Below, piece after piece: positions 33,400-44,211 of a stretch of DNA of 64,000 bases. The stretch is from Prorocentrum cordatum (taxonomy: Eukaryota > Sar > Dinophyceae > Prorocentrales > Prorocentraceae): NCBI GenBank assembly GCA_963575745.1, contig CAUYUJ010016902.1:42501-106500 (forward strand). The letters run 5' to 3'. A program made the position numbers and the translations under genes. Position 1 is the first letter of the stretch; every line of letters starts with the position of its first letter. Below the pieces are notes generated by a model that saw nothing but the letters and a program-made list of their open reading frames with translations, did no database searches and was not told where the DNA came from.

Positions 33400-34350
33400 G
33401 TCAGGAATCTCAGGAAGTCTCCCAAAGGATCGGCAGGACTCCTCGGTCCTCACGAATCCTCAAGAACCATCCTGGAGTCCTCCAGAAACTGCACAAATCC
33501 TCTGGAATCTGTAGGGACCCACAGGAATCCTTTTGGGAATCTTGAGGAATCCTCCGGAATCATCACGAATCCCCCAGGGATCGGCAAAACCTGGAGCAAT
33601 CCTCAGGAATCCTTCGGGAACCAACCCTACAGAAATCTTCACGAATCGGCAGGCATCGACAGGAGTCCTCAGGAACCCTTCAAGGATAAGTCTGCGTGCC
33701 TCAACAATCTTCAGGAGCCCGCAAAGAAATCCTTACGAATCTTCGGGGGCCCTCACGAATCCTCCGCGATTCGCCAGAAATCCTTCAAACATCTGCACAC
33801 ATCCACCAGAAACCCGCCAGGTTTCCTCAGGAATCCTTCAGTCATCCTGCAGGAAACTTTTTGAAGAATTTTCAGGAATCGGCAAGAATAACCACGAACC
33901 GTATAAAGATCACTCTGCTTCCGCCAAAAACTTCAATGATCCGCAGCGAGAATCGTCATGAATTCCCAGGTGCCCTCTCGCGAATCCTCCAAGAACCACC
34001 AGACATATTTCAAACAACTTCAGACATCCACCAGGAATCTGGCCACGAATCCTTACGAACTCTTCAGGCATCCGGCATGAATCTGCCGATATTCTTCGGG
34101 AATCGGCAAGAATCCCCAGGAGCCCTTCAAGGATCACTTTGCGTTCCTCAATTCAGGAAACCGCAAACGAAATCCTCAGGAACCCGCAGGGAACCTCACG
34201 AATATTCCAGGAATCGCCAGACATCCTCGAATAATCTTCAGACATCAAAAAAAGGAATCCGCCACGAATCCTGTGGGATCCTCGAGCCATCCGGCAGAAA
34301 TCTGCAGGAACCCTTCAGGCGTCGGCAAGATTCCCCAGGAACCCTTCGGG
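33400..34350. repeat. AGGAATCCTC short-motif tandem, locus 1
   Basis: About 950 bp of degenerate 10-24 bp motifs (CAGGAATCCTC, CACGAATCCTC, AATCGGCAGG). The same family is at 42110-42420 and, in reverse complement, at 59880-60240 and 60540-60770. It directly precedes the 34.5 kb retroelement. Confidence 0.85.
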
Positions 34351-34502
34351 GATCATAGTTTCGGCTCAGGGGGCAGTGGCTGGTTGCGATTGGTTTTGGG
34401 ATGCTTTCTTAAGCGAGCCATCCAGCCATACATCAGCCCTATCCTACGCCTAGACCAGCACTAGGTCTTCCCATCGATCGCCAAGACGCCTTCCGAAGCG
34501 GC

Positions 34503-35698
34503 TTGGCACCACCGGGCACGCCTTCAGCGCAGACGCTCGTGACTTGCTGCACCTGCGGGCTGGGCGAGTCTCCCCACGTTTGGCGAGAAGGCTCAGCCGA
34601 GCCGAACACGCGCTGTCGAACCACCACGGCTCAATGGTCCCTGCGGAGCCCGATAAGAATGCCTGGAAGTGCAAGTTGGGCTGCGTGGACCGGCGCGACC
34701 CGTCCAAGCCCTTTGTCAACAAGGACTTTCGGAAGGCCTGCCTTGGCTGCAAGATCGACAAGGACCAGGCCTTTGGCGGCAAAGTCACCCCCCCAGGACA
34801 GGAAGCACGCAGAGCAGCTCAAGGAGAAGGACGTGCTCATCGCCAAGCTGCAGAAGCAACTCAAAGAGGGGAAGGGAGCAGTGGGAGGTGGAGGAGATTT
34901 GGAGGAGGGGGAGAAGAGTGCGACCAAGGAGGAACTCGCTAAGGTCGGGGACTGCATCAAGCGTCTTGAGCCGGAGGCGGGCGACTCTGTAGTGGCAGCG
35001 GTCTTGGCGAAGCGGCGGGCGCGAGAGAAAGAGCTCCAGTCTCTACTGCTCGCCGAAAAGCCCACGGACACCCAGATCAGGACCCTGGAGACCCAGATGT
35101 CCAAGCTCAGCGACCAGATTGAGTTGGACAAAAAGTGGATCGAAGACACCCTGGAGGAGGTGGAGGCCAGGAGGAAGGATGTGGCGGGACGTCGTTGCCA
35201 AGAGCATCCAGTCGGCTCTGGCGCAGCCGCAGATTTCCGCCAACCCCAAAGATGCGTTCACTACCTTTGAGGCCCTGGTGGGCTGCTTCCAGGCCATGGC
35301 CAGTTGCGACAATTGCCCAGAAGAGATCAAGGCCGCAGGAGCGGCCCTGGACCAGACCTTGCGGCCCGCTTTGGACAAGGCGTCCGCGCTGGCGGCAGCA
35401 GCCGCAGCCCAGGCGGCCCCGAGCGATCGGTCTGGTGCACCCGCATCGCAGGCCGCCTCCGTGGCCCCAGACTGGGAAAATGCTGGAGACCGACCACCAG
35501 GCAGCATACATCGCCCTCGTAGACGACCCAGCGGAGACCGCTGGGGGTGCAATAGCCAGTGAAGGTGAGGAGGAGTCCGAAGCCAAGCGGCAGCGGCAGG
35601 AGGAGCGCAAGCAGAAGGCGAAGCGGATGTACGAGCAGACCGGCCAGGTCTTCCGCAGCATCGGCAAGGCGAAGTCTGGGCGCCGGCCGGGCGGGTGA
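34503..35698 (+). pseudogene. retroelement ORF1-like protein (zinc-binding, coiled coil)
   Basis: Frame-shifted plus-strand reading. 34640-34770 gives CKLGC...FRKACLGCK, two Cys pairs typical of a small zinc-binding module. 34800-35150 gives a strongly heptad-like coiled coil (DRKHAEQLKEKDVLIAKLQK, QMSKLSDQIELDKKWIEDTL). 35185-35560 in the next frame continues DVVAKSIQSALAQPQISANP. 35560-35698 in a third frame ends ESEAKRQRQEERKQKAKRM and FRSIGKAKSGRRPGG with a stop. At least three frame changes show decay. Position directly upstream of the endonuclease and the coiled-coil architecture fit ORF1 of a non-LTR element (RNA binding and multimerisation), although sequence identity to a known ORF1 cannot be judged. 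Confidence 0.5.
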
Positions 35699-35704
35699 CG
35701 CAAC

Positions 35705-37179
35705 GTGCGGGCCCCGGGAGCTCCTCACAGACATCACGATCCTTGGAGCGAACGTGAATGCTTGGTCCACGGCGGATTCCCTGCTAGACTGGGCTCACCG
35801 CCAAGCTACTCAGGGAGGCCTGGCCGACTACAGTACGGTCTCTCTGAACACAACCTTAGCCCAACTGTTGTCAGCCTACAGGAGACCAGGTTACTCAGTG
35901 AGGCACGGGCCGTCGCCCCGCAAAGTGCGATGGCTGCGCGAGGTTACTCTTCCTCGGCGAGATCCCTCGGTTGGCCTTGCGGCCCAGACGGGAGAAGGCG
36001 CCCTGGAGCACTCCGGCGGCGTCTGGCTCGCTGTGGAGGGGTGCTTGCCCTCTCTCCCCGCCCCGCAGGTGGACCTGCCGGGGTACGAGTGCAGGGCACA
36101 GGTCCGAGTTCAGGAGGGCTTGCTGCTGGACTTCCGGAGGGCCTGCTCCTGGTGGCAGTCTACGGCGTCTCTGGCGCTGGCCCCACCCAGCCGAACATCG
36201 ATGTGTTAAACAGGGTCGGCGAGATCATTCTCCAGCGCGACTCCCCGTGGGTCCTCCAGGGTGACTTCATTTTGACCCCCGAGGAGCTGGACAGCACCGG
36301 TTGGCTCACCGAGGTGAAGGGTGTGATCGTGGCCCCAGACGCGGCGACGTGCGCCCCTGGACGTGGTGGGGATGGTGCGCACGACGAGGGACGAGTCATC
36401 GACTACTTCGTCATTGCCGAAACGTTGGCACCATGCGTGGGACATGTTGGTGCATTGGTTGATGCACCCCTCTCGCCCCACATCCCGGCGATGTTGTACC
36501 TGAAAGAGGTGAAGCCAAGCACCTGGATCAGCAAACCGGTGCGATTTCGATGGTTCGCAGTGGACCTGCCGTGCGGTCCCCATTCGGAGCAGATGCCCCC
36601 CGACTGCGCATGGGACCTCCCTGGAGATGCTGGGGAAGGTGGGCGTCGTGACGTCCCACTGGTGGTCAAGCTCCAGGAGTGGTACGACAAGTCCGAGGCG
36701 TTCATCATAGTTGGCCTCCACGGCGTGGAGCAGCGCGGATTGGGCAGCTCACGGCGGGCGTGCGCGAGTGCCCCGAACACCCGAGTTTTCCCCTGGCAGC
36801 GGCATGGGAGCTCGAGCAACCGCCAGCGGGGCGAGCTCGACAGACGCTCTGGGTGGAGAAGCTCCAGGACATCATCGCGGCCATGGAGGCGCCTGCGATG
36901 CCAGAAAACCGTGACCGTGGCCAATGTGATCTCCAGCTTCTTGCGCTGCATGCAGGTCTAAGTCGCTTGCGCGACCTCCCGGAGACTCGGCAGCGTCTCG
37001 AGAAGGATCTGGGGCGCCGCAGGGCAGCGGATGCCAGACAGAAAATCCAGGACTGGAAATCTTGGGCCCGCGCCTCTGTCCAGAATGATGGCAAGCAGGC
37101 GCACCGCTTCGCCAAGAAGACCTTGAACAAATCCGCCGATCCGGCGTGTGAGTTTCAAAGACCCTCAGATATAGCCTGA
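35705..37179 (+). pseudogene. APE-type endonuclease of non-LTR element plus linker
   Basis: The frame from 35705 contains VVSLQETRL (catalytic Glu, residue 60), VYGVSGAGPTQPNI, LQGDFI (residues 186-189), RVIDYFVIAETL and SPHIPAML. These are the order and spacing of an APE-like endonuclease, which nicks target DNA to prime reverse transcription. The third signature is GDFI, where GDFN is usual, so a residue that contacts the active site is lost; the last is SPH rather than SDH. Part of the domain between residues 75 and 150 is better read in another frame, implying two compensating indels. From about 36720 the frame changes again and reads LPETRQRLEKDLGRRRAADA and FAKKTLNKSADP to a stop at 37177. 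Confidence 0.65.
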
Positions 37180-38127
37180 GCCTCCGTTCTTGAGCTTCAG
37201 CCCTGCTGGGGGGGGGGGGGCGGGGTGGCTCTGCCGGGGTAGGGGGAGGTCGGAGCTCCAGCTCACTCCGGGTCGGCCCCTCGCCCTGGAGAGCTCGAAC
37301 GCGGGCTCATAAAAAACCCAGCGGCCGCCCAGACGGCCCAAGAGGGCCCTGAGTTGCCGAAACATCGCTCCAATACACTCAATATGTTCCTCAGACGGCT
37401 CCAGAGGACGGCTCCAGAAGCCTCCAATGTACCCTCCGGACTCCTCCTAAGAGTGCCCAAAGACGGAAAATCTGTCCCATTCCCTTAGGAAAACGTGCAT
37501 TTGTTGCATGTTCGCTTCTTCGGCCTTCGCAGTGTCCAACACGGCCCAAGAGACACCCAAAACAGGCTCAGAGGCTCTCAAGAGGGCCTCAAGTCGGCCC
37601 AAGAAGGGTCCAAGACGGCCCGGGAGGCCCCCAAGACAGCCCAAGCGGGCCCCAGGACGGGCCCAAGAAGCGCCTGGGCTCCATGACGGCCCCAGAAGGG
37701 CCCAAGACGGCCCAAGAGGCACCCAGGAGGCGCCATAATGGCCCTAGAAGTCCCCAAGAAATCCCAAGAGGCTCCAAGTGGCCCCCAAAAGGCGTACCAA
37801 AGCGCTCCCGAAGGCTTAAAAATTACCTACTGCACACCCCCAGGAGGCCTCCAGGATGCCTCCTGCATGCCCCCCAAGAAGGCCAAAAGGCCCCCGGGAA
37901 CAATCACCTCCAAGACGCCCCCCCAGGAGGCCTCGAAGATGCGTCGTAGAGGCCCTCAAGAAGCCCACGCAATGCCTCCAAGCTGCTTCCAAACCACTTA
38001 CGTTTGAACAAGCGCGCTGGTGCGAAAGCGTCCTTCTGACAGCGGGATCGTCCCGGATCGGCGGCACTGGCCAGAGGCCTCTACAATATGAGTTTGGAGG
38101 CAGTCGTTTGCCGGGGCGGACCAGCTC
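37180..38127. repeat. repeat-rich insertion inside the non-LTR element (CCCCAAGAGGCC locus)
   Basis: About 950 bp without retroelement coding interrupts the endonuclease-RT order. It holds a G-run (37208-37221) and CCCAAGAGG/GCCCAAGACGG minisatellite units at 37550-37945. Confidence 0.6.
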
Positions 38128-38960
38128 TTGGACGACTGGGCGGCGCTCTGGCACAAGCTGTTGAGATCCGACGACGCGGCCCCTGAAAACTGGGCGGCGA
38201 CGGACGGCGTAGACTTGCCTGACCTCACCTTGGAGGATTTACAGCGGGCGTGCCGTTGCTATCGGGAGACGGCCGGATTGGGCTGGGACAACTTCCACCC
38301 CCGATGGATCTTGCAGTTGCCTGTAAAGTTCCAACTCCGGCTGCTGGACGTCATCGTGGACTACGACCACAACCCCGTCATCCTGGATGAGCTTCTCTCC
38401 ACGCTGGTCTTCTTGCCTAAACCAGATCGGAGCTCCGACCGATCGGATTGCTCTGCTTGGTGACCAAGCTGTGGAGCAAGATGCGCGCCCCGATATGCCA
38501 ACAATGGGAACGTAGATTCCAATATGATTTATTATGGGGCACGTCTCGGTCCCACTTGTGTGAGAAAGCTGCGTGGGTACACAATTCCTACGCCGCATTC
38601 GGTCGAGCTATCGGCTTGAAATGTGCAACGGCTCTCTTGGATTCATCCCAAATTTTACGAGCACGTCAGGTGGACGGACCTGTATGCCGCCATGGAATTC
38701 CGGTTCCCGCTGCAGCTGCTGAAGGGGTTCCGCATGCTGTACAGTGGGCCCCGTCGCGTCCTATATGGTGGTGCCGTGTCTGGGGCCATGAGGGCCAGTG
38801 GCTCCATGATTGCCGGATGCTCGGCAGCCACTACACTTGCGAAGCTGGTCCTCCTCCGGCCGCTCCGCGCTGCTCGGGAGCGGCAAAGAGGGGGGTGTCC
38901 AAGAGGGGGGGGTGCAAATCATGACCGGCAGCATGTGCGCGGCCCAGCGGGGGGGCCAGG
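38128..38960 (+). pseudogene. reverse transcriptase of non-LTR element (5' half)
   Basis: 38128-38445 reads LPDLTLEDLQRACRCYRETA, FHPRWILQLP and STLVFLPKP, the RT finger region of plant/protist LINEs. After frame changes, 38448-38640 reads LVTKLWSKMRAPICQQWERR and AAWVHNSYAAFGRAIGL. 38640-38890 reads PKFYEHVRWTDLYAAMEFRF and SMIAGCSAATTLAKLVLLRP, the motif A and B regions. The catalytic Asp of motif A falls at a frame change (LLDSS/HPKFYEHV). Motif C was not found, so the palm is truncated before it. Confidence 0.65.
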
Positions 38961-39001
38961 GACGTAATGAAATAAGAAGAGGCGCTATAAAATCTGGGGA
39001 A

Positions 39002-39025
39002 ATATCATGGCCCCCGCCATGATAT
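39002..39025. other. perfect 10-bp hairpin
   Basis: ATATCATGGC / GCCATGATAT with a CCCC loop, between the RT fragment and the foldback element. Confidence 0.7.
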
Positions 39026-39216
39026 CCACCCCCCTCTTTTCCGCCCCCGAGCTGCGCGAGCTGGCAGACGACGCGGCGCTGCAGGCGACGGGGCGCCGGG
39101 ACGTGGTCGCCGCGGGCCTGGGCGGCAGGGCTCCCTCCGGGGGCTCGCGCTGCCCGTGGACAGCGGCGAGAGGAAGTACTTGGCTTATGTTGTTCCCATC
39201 CTACTTAAGGACCACA

Positions 39217-39365
39217 TCCCAGAAATAATTCCGAGCACCCAGAAAAGTGTCGAAAGAGTACCGAAACAGTGTCGAAACAGTGTCGGGCGAGTGTCTCCCA
39301 GGGCCCGACACGTGAACACCCTTGAGTTTCGGTACTCTTTCTGGCGCTCGAAATTCTTTCTGGTG
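39217..39365. mobile_element. foldback element within the non-LTR copy
   Basis: The left end CCAGAAATAATTCCGAGC...AGAGTACCGAAAC and the right end GTTTCGGTACTCTTTCTGGC-GCTCGAAATTCTTTCTGG are inverted repeats of about 38-48 bp. GTGTCGAAACA repeats fill the middle. No convincing target duplication was found, so it could be a MITE or a local inverted duplication. Confidence 0.6.
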
Positions 39366-39399
39366 ATCAAGGCTGAAAGTAGGTTGGAGCATCATAATA

Positions 39400-41657
39400 C
39401 TTGGCCAGCTCACGCGAGTTGGCATCTGCCTGTGCTGCGGCGTGGAGTCTGCCAGCGACGGCCAAGGTTCACAGTGGCTGCAAGCCTGGGCGGCGGCATC
39501 TACGTGGGAGCGCTGCAGCGCGCAGCGGCGACCTGTTTGCGCCAAGCTGCAGCCCGCCGACGTGGTCCATCGCGATGCCATTCTTCGCGGAGCTGGAGCC
39601 GACGTCACCATGGCCCATCGTCTAGGGGCTACATCTTCGGGATTGTGGGGCGGGGCCGTGATGGGCGTCTCGCCGTCCCAGCTCAACGGTCTGCGGGTGA
39701 GTGCGGTCACCAGCATGGGCTGCTTGCCCAAGGGTGCCAGAGGGGCTCCGCCTACACTCGTGCCGCACTGGCTGCCGCGTGGACCCGCTCGTGCTGAACA
39801 CGGCGGAGGTGCTCCAGCAGTGGCGTGAGGCGGCATGAACTGGCGCAGTGGCCGCCAGGGTATTGCAGGTGACGCTGGAAGCCAGCCAGCGACAGCTCGC
39901 AACTTCGAAATCCTCTTGGTGGGTGGCCTGCCATCCAGCAAATGTCTTGGTCCTTACGCTTGACCGCGTAGGTTGGACGATGGTCAGCAGCACAGTCGTC
40001 CGCACCGACTCGGCGGAGTAGTACGACCTCCACCGCACTTCGCCACACCAGCTCAGGACCCTAGCAGAGGCTACCGCCGTCCGAGCTTCCGCCAGAATGG
40101 CCCTCTGCAGGGTCGGATCGGTCGTTGCAGCCGCGGCCGTTGGGGACGAGGCAGGTGGGCCGGATCATCCTGGGGCACTTCCAGTGTGCTGGAGCGGTCT
40201 CAGACCACTCCTCCAGCGCGTGACCGCAGTCTGGACACGACGCCAACAGCGGGCCCTAAGGGCTGGTATCTGCAATACCATCTGGAGCCAGGCCTGCTTG
40301 CTTGGCCACGGCCTCGTGCAGGATGGCCGTTGCACGCTCTGCCGGAGTGGTTTCGGCACAGTGTGGCATCGCTGCTACGAGTACCCGGCGCACCAGCAGT
40401 TGCGACGGGAGCGGGTTGGGGCTGCCCGAGTACGCGAGTGGAGCGTGGGAGGCGCAGAAAGGTTTGCCCGAGGGGTCTTGCCTTCACCGGCCCCTTGCTG
40501 CCCCGAGTGGAGCCAACTGATTTGGTTTCGTGGGTCAGCCGCCCACCCGACGGATTACTGCAGGGCCCTTTGTTCACAGACAGCAGCGCGTTCTACATGG
40601 AAACCCCTGACTTGGCCCGCGCTGGTTGGGCGATTATCCACGTCGACCGGTTCGGGCGCACGGTGGCTGCGGCGTATGGGCCGGTCCCCCTCTGGGCTGG
40701 CCCGCGGCAGACGTCCAGAACCGGAGAGGATTTTGCCATCTTCATGCTGTGCGACCTCGTCTGGCCACGCATCCACGACGTTTAACACCGATTGCCAGGG
40801 CACGGTCGACCCGTTGCAGGGCGGATCTGGGGCCGGTGCCTGGCCCGAGGACCAGCAACCTCATCTTTGGGGACGCATGTGGGGGGACATTTCGGCCCTG
40901 GGGAGCTGATTGAACACAGGACTCTTGGGCATGCTGCGCCCGCTGACGTCGACGCGGGGAGGTCCACGCACTGGGAGCGGGAGGCCAACGCTGCCGTGGA
41001 CCGCTTGGCCAAGCTGGGCGCCCACATGCACGCGGGCATCACGAGCAGGGAAGTCCACCTGTGGAAGGGCTTCGAGGAGCTGACTCGCGAGAACTCCCGC
41101 TGGTTCGGAGAGCTGCAGAGCGTCATGGTGGACAGCGGCGCGAGCGACTACGAGGCCGCGCTGGGCCCCGCCGATGGGGGGACCGTCGGTGGAGCTGCGG
41201 GGGCGCACGTGAATGCACTGCCAACAGTTCCGGACGCTGCCGCCGGCGAGTCCGAGGCGACCGTCGACGGCCAGGCCGACGCAGCTGAGTGCCTGCGTCG
41301 GGGCAGCCAGAATGAGCCCGAACTCGAATTCGTCTGGGATGGGTTGTGGGGCCAATACTTACTGTGAGGTGGCTCTGCGCCTCGGCGGGCACGCACTTTC
41401 ATGTGCCCACAGTTGAGCGCCCTGCCGCTCCGACTACATACTGCTTCCACTTCGGAGGCTTGTTTCTCTGCCTGAAGCCCAGTGCAGAAATGCTAGGGCC
41501 ATGCCGTGGGGCTCGCGCAGGGCCGCGCTATTGTGAGCAATTGCGCCGCCTTGCCGAGGGCAGGTTCCCTAGCACCAGGGCTCGCACAAAGGATCTGCAC
41601 ATAAAGGCCCCTGTTGGTATCGGCAGAGATGTGGCCTGCAATCTTCGTGACATGTGA
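39400..41657 (+). pseudogene. 3' half of non-LTR element: zinc finger, RNase H, C-terminal Cys/His module
   Basis: Several frames contribute. At 40315-40390 a finger reads RCTLCRSGFGTVWHRCYEY, the usual finger between RT and RNase H. RNase H follows: FTDSSAFYMETPDLARAGWA (40570-40630), TSRTGEDFAIFMLCDL with the Glu, TDCQGTVDPLQ (40788-40820, other frame), and LGHAAPADVDAGRSTHW with NAAVDRLAKLGAHMH (40922-41035, third frame), so the D-E-D-H-D set is recognisable. After 41346 another frame gives LSCAHS...YCFHFGGLFLCL, PGPRYCEQLRRL-like text and a stop at 41655, resembling the closing Cys-rich module of these elements. At least four frame changes make it inactive. Confidence 0.7.
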
Positions 41658-41780
41658 GAACCGCAGCGGGCTGAGCCACATGGGGATGTGCACGAGCCAC
41701 CTGTGGCCTATGCCGCCCCAGTGGCCCTCCCGAGCCAGACGGAGCAGCGCCTTATTGTGCTCCGCTGCTTCGGGCTAGTT

Positions 41781-41947
41781 TTAAGTCGGGCGTGTCCCCC
41801 TACAGGGTGATTTTCGACGAGAAATAAAAATACTCAAAGAAAACTCCAAAATGGCAAAAACAAAAAAAAATACTCAAAAGATAGTTCCCGGACTGTTTTT
41901 TCAATATCTTTGAATATTCCCCCTGTAGAGGGACTGGCCCGACTTAA
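41781..41947. mobile_element. short MITE of the TTAAGTCGG family
   Basis: The ends TTAAGTCGGGCGTGTCCCCC-TACAGGG and CCCTGTAGAGGGACTGGCCC-GACTTAA are inverted repeats. GGCTAGTT lies on both sides (41773-41780 and 41948-41955), a perfect 8-bp duplication. The A-rich interior (AAAATACTCAAA) is shared in part with the 24.8 kb end of the larger relative. It lies just past the 3' end of the non-LTR element. Confidence 0.85.
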
Positions 41948-42109
41948 GGCTAGTTGAATGTGATGTGGAATGGGTGGCAGAGATCGGGCGGCTCTCCACT
42001 GAGAGAGGCCTCAGCCCTGACAGTGAGGGTGATTCCTGGAAGGATGTAGCCTCCGAGCCTGATTGAGGCTTGTTTTGGATTGCCCTTGAGACCACACGCG
42101 ACGACGCTT

Positions 42110-42420
42110 CGGGGATCATGCTGGGTGCCTCAAGAATCTTCAGGAATCGGCAGCAGAAACCGCCAGGAATCCCCAAGGATCCTCACGAATATTACAGGAA
42201 CTGCCAGACATCCTTCAAAGATCTCTGGAAATCCACCAAGTTTCAATCAAGAATCCCCAAGAAACATTCAAACACCTACAAGAATCCTCAAGAATTTGAA
42301 ACGGAACCCGAAGTATCTATCAAAAAACCTGCCAGGATCTCCTGGGAACCATTTTTCGGGAATCACCAGAACTTCACAATAATCGTTCCGGGACAATTCT
42401 GGAACCCTCAGCACAAATCG
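42110..42420. repeat. AGGAATCCTC tandem, locus 2
   Basis: The same degenerate motif family as 33.4-34.35 kb, same orientation. Confidence 0.75.
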
Positions 42421-42873
42421 GCCGCGCAGATCACGTTTCCTCATTCTCCCTTTTCCATCCTTGTCTGGACTACCTGACGATGTGCCCCTTCGCTGGACGA
42501 CCTAACTCCCCAGATAATAGTGGAGGGAGTAGGAGGAGGAGGAGGAGGAGGAGGAGGAGGAGGAGGAGGAGAAGGAGTATGAGTATGAGCATGACCATGT
42601 GTCAGCTGTGCCAACATTACGCGACGAATTACACATGAAGGCATGACTATACACGACCACGGCTCTGCTTCTCACGTGCATTTAAAACCTTAGGCCATAA
42701 ACCACGCGAAATCCTATCCAGATATACAGCTCGATGTGTGGTGACACGCTTGGTACAGACCTTGCCAAGTTCACGTAGGACCTCGGAGGCAAAAGAACCG
42801 CACAACTTACAATACCAGAGCTTAAGATGTGAATGATGCTGCATGGCATGAGATTGATCCACCCACCCCCCCG
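42421..42873. other. no gene; (GGA)n tract
   Basis: A short pure GGA array lies at 42536-42572; nothing else recognisable. Confidence 0.5.
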
Positions 42874-44211
42874 CTATGTGCAGACGTGCCAGGGGGGGCT
42901 TATAAAGGATGGACCCATCATAGTTGACGGGGGCTGGAAACATTCTGACTGGCGCCGCTTTGATTCTGCAGCCCTGCTGGCCGATCCTCCACAACAAGTG
43001 CACCTCCTCCCACTCTCATCGAGAGCGTGAGAGGTTGAGAAGAGGGAGAGGGCAGCAGCAGAGGGAGGACGGGGGATGGAGGAGGATGATGCTTGTTCCT
43101 GAGCACCAGGGGCCGCATCGGCCTCCATCGCGTCGATCGTCGCCCTCAGCAGGCGCAGACGCACAAGCCTCGCTCCCCGCTCGTGGATGAGAATACGTTG
43201 GCGGAGAGTCTCTGGCAAGCGAGCAGCGTTGGCCGCCGCCCCCGCCACAACATCAACAATCGCGTTGCCAGTGACCGCCCATCTCGGAGCGGCTCCAGCC
43301 TGGATCTCTGCGCCCCCGAGGTGGGAGTGCACGAAAATCAAAGATACTGAGTTGAAACCACGATCCTGCATGAGTTGTCCGAGCTGGGCCCGCAGGTCCG
43401 CATCAGGCCCGCTCGGATACTCGAAGCGTCTGGCATACCAGCCTTTGATGACTGGCTCACAATCTGTTACATAAGTGATGAAGCCGCTCGTAGCCCAAAA
43501 AGCTAGAAGCAGGCTCCTTAGCTCTCCGCGGGGAACAGCCTGCCTGTCGCTGCAGAGTGGCCCGCTGATGGTCCATGCAATGGACACTGTGGGCTCCAGC
43601 TCGTGAAAAAGTGCGATGGCACATCCAACGCGGCGAAACTTGGTGACAGCAGCGTCGGGGCCGCCGCGGGCGTCGCCAAGGAGCAGCATCGGGGCCTGGC
43701 CCGTGCCATGTCCGAGGCATCCTGGGCCCAGCTCGAAAGGACCTGTCGCTACCCAGGTCTCGGCGTGGGCAGGGGGCGGGACAGCCAGCCATGGGGCAGG
43801 CATCAGCCCCCTTAGCCAAAAGGCTGGCTCTGCCTCCGCTTGCACCGTGGCCTGATACACTAGATCCTCTGTCATGGTGTACGCCCCCTTATTGGTGTTA
43901 TAACTGCACGTCCAACTGCGATGAAGAGGCGTCCCAGGCTCAAGCTGGCAACGAGGGCACTTGTCAGTGCAAGCAAAACGTGGGATATCTGCCTTCTTCC
44001 TTGCACGCGTCCACGTGCTGTCAACTGCGATCGGCAACATAACCTCACTGAGCCGATGGCCAATCTGTGGGACATCATGTAACTGCTGAATCAAAACACG
44101 ATAGGAGTCGACAGCAGATCCGTCCTGCAAGCCTTCACCACAATAGTGCTGATTAGCCTGTTGCCAATACCGTCGCTGCAGCACACCCGAAAGATCTGAG
44201 GAAACCTGCAT
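42874..44211 (-). CDS. non-LTR element second frame: zinc finger and RNase H
   Basis: 445 residues on the minus strand, ATG at 44211, overlapping the RT frame by 59 nt. Residues 81-102 form a CPRCQLEPGTPLHRSWTC finger. Residues 176-320 are an RNase H fold with LLLGDARGG (D180), PRGELRSLL (E230), YVTDCEPVI (D250), FVHSHLGG (H295/H297) and GNAIVDVVAG (D320), so the catalytic set is intact. RNase H removes template RNA during retrotransposition. The Ser/Pro-rich tail ends with a Cys pair (CTCCGG). The frame is +1 relative to the RT frame, so it needs its own start, reinitiation or a frameshift. It has no internal stop, so it is a fairly young copy. Confidence 0.7.
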   Translation of the reverse strand: MQVSSDLSGVLQRRYWQQANQHYCGEGLQDGSAVDSYRVLIQQLHDVPQIGHRLSEVMLPIAVDSTWTRARKKADIPRFACTDKCPRCQLEPGTPLHRSWTCSYNTNKGAYTMTEDLVYQATVQAEAEPAFWLRGLMPAPWLAVPPPAHAETWVATGPFELGPGCLGHGTGQAPMLLLGDARGGPDAAVTKFRRVGCAIALFHELEPTVSIAWTISGPLCSDRQAVPRGELRSLLLAFWATSGFITYVTDCEPVIKGWYARRFEYPSGPDADLRAQLGQLMQDRGFNSVSLIFVHSHLGGAEIQAGAAPRWAVTGNAIVDVVAGAAANAARLPETLRQRILIHERGARLVRLRLLRATIDAMEADAAPGAQEQASSSSIPRPPSAAALSLFSTSHALDESGRRCTCCGGSASRAAESKRRQSECFQPPSTMMGPSFISPPWHVCT

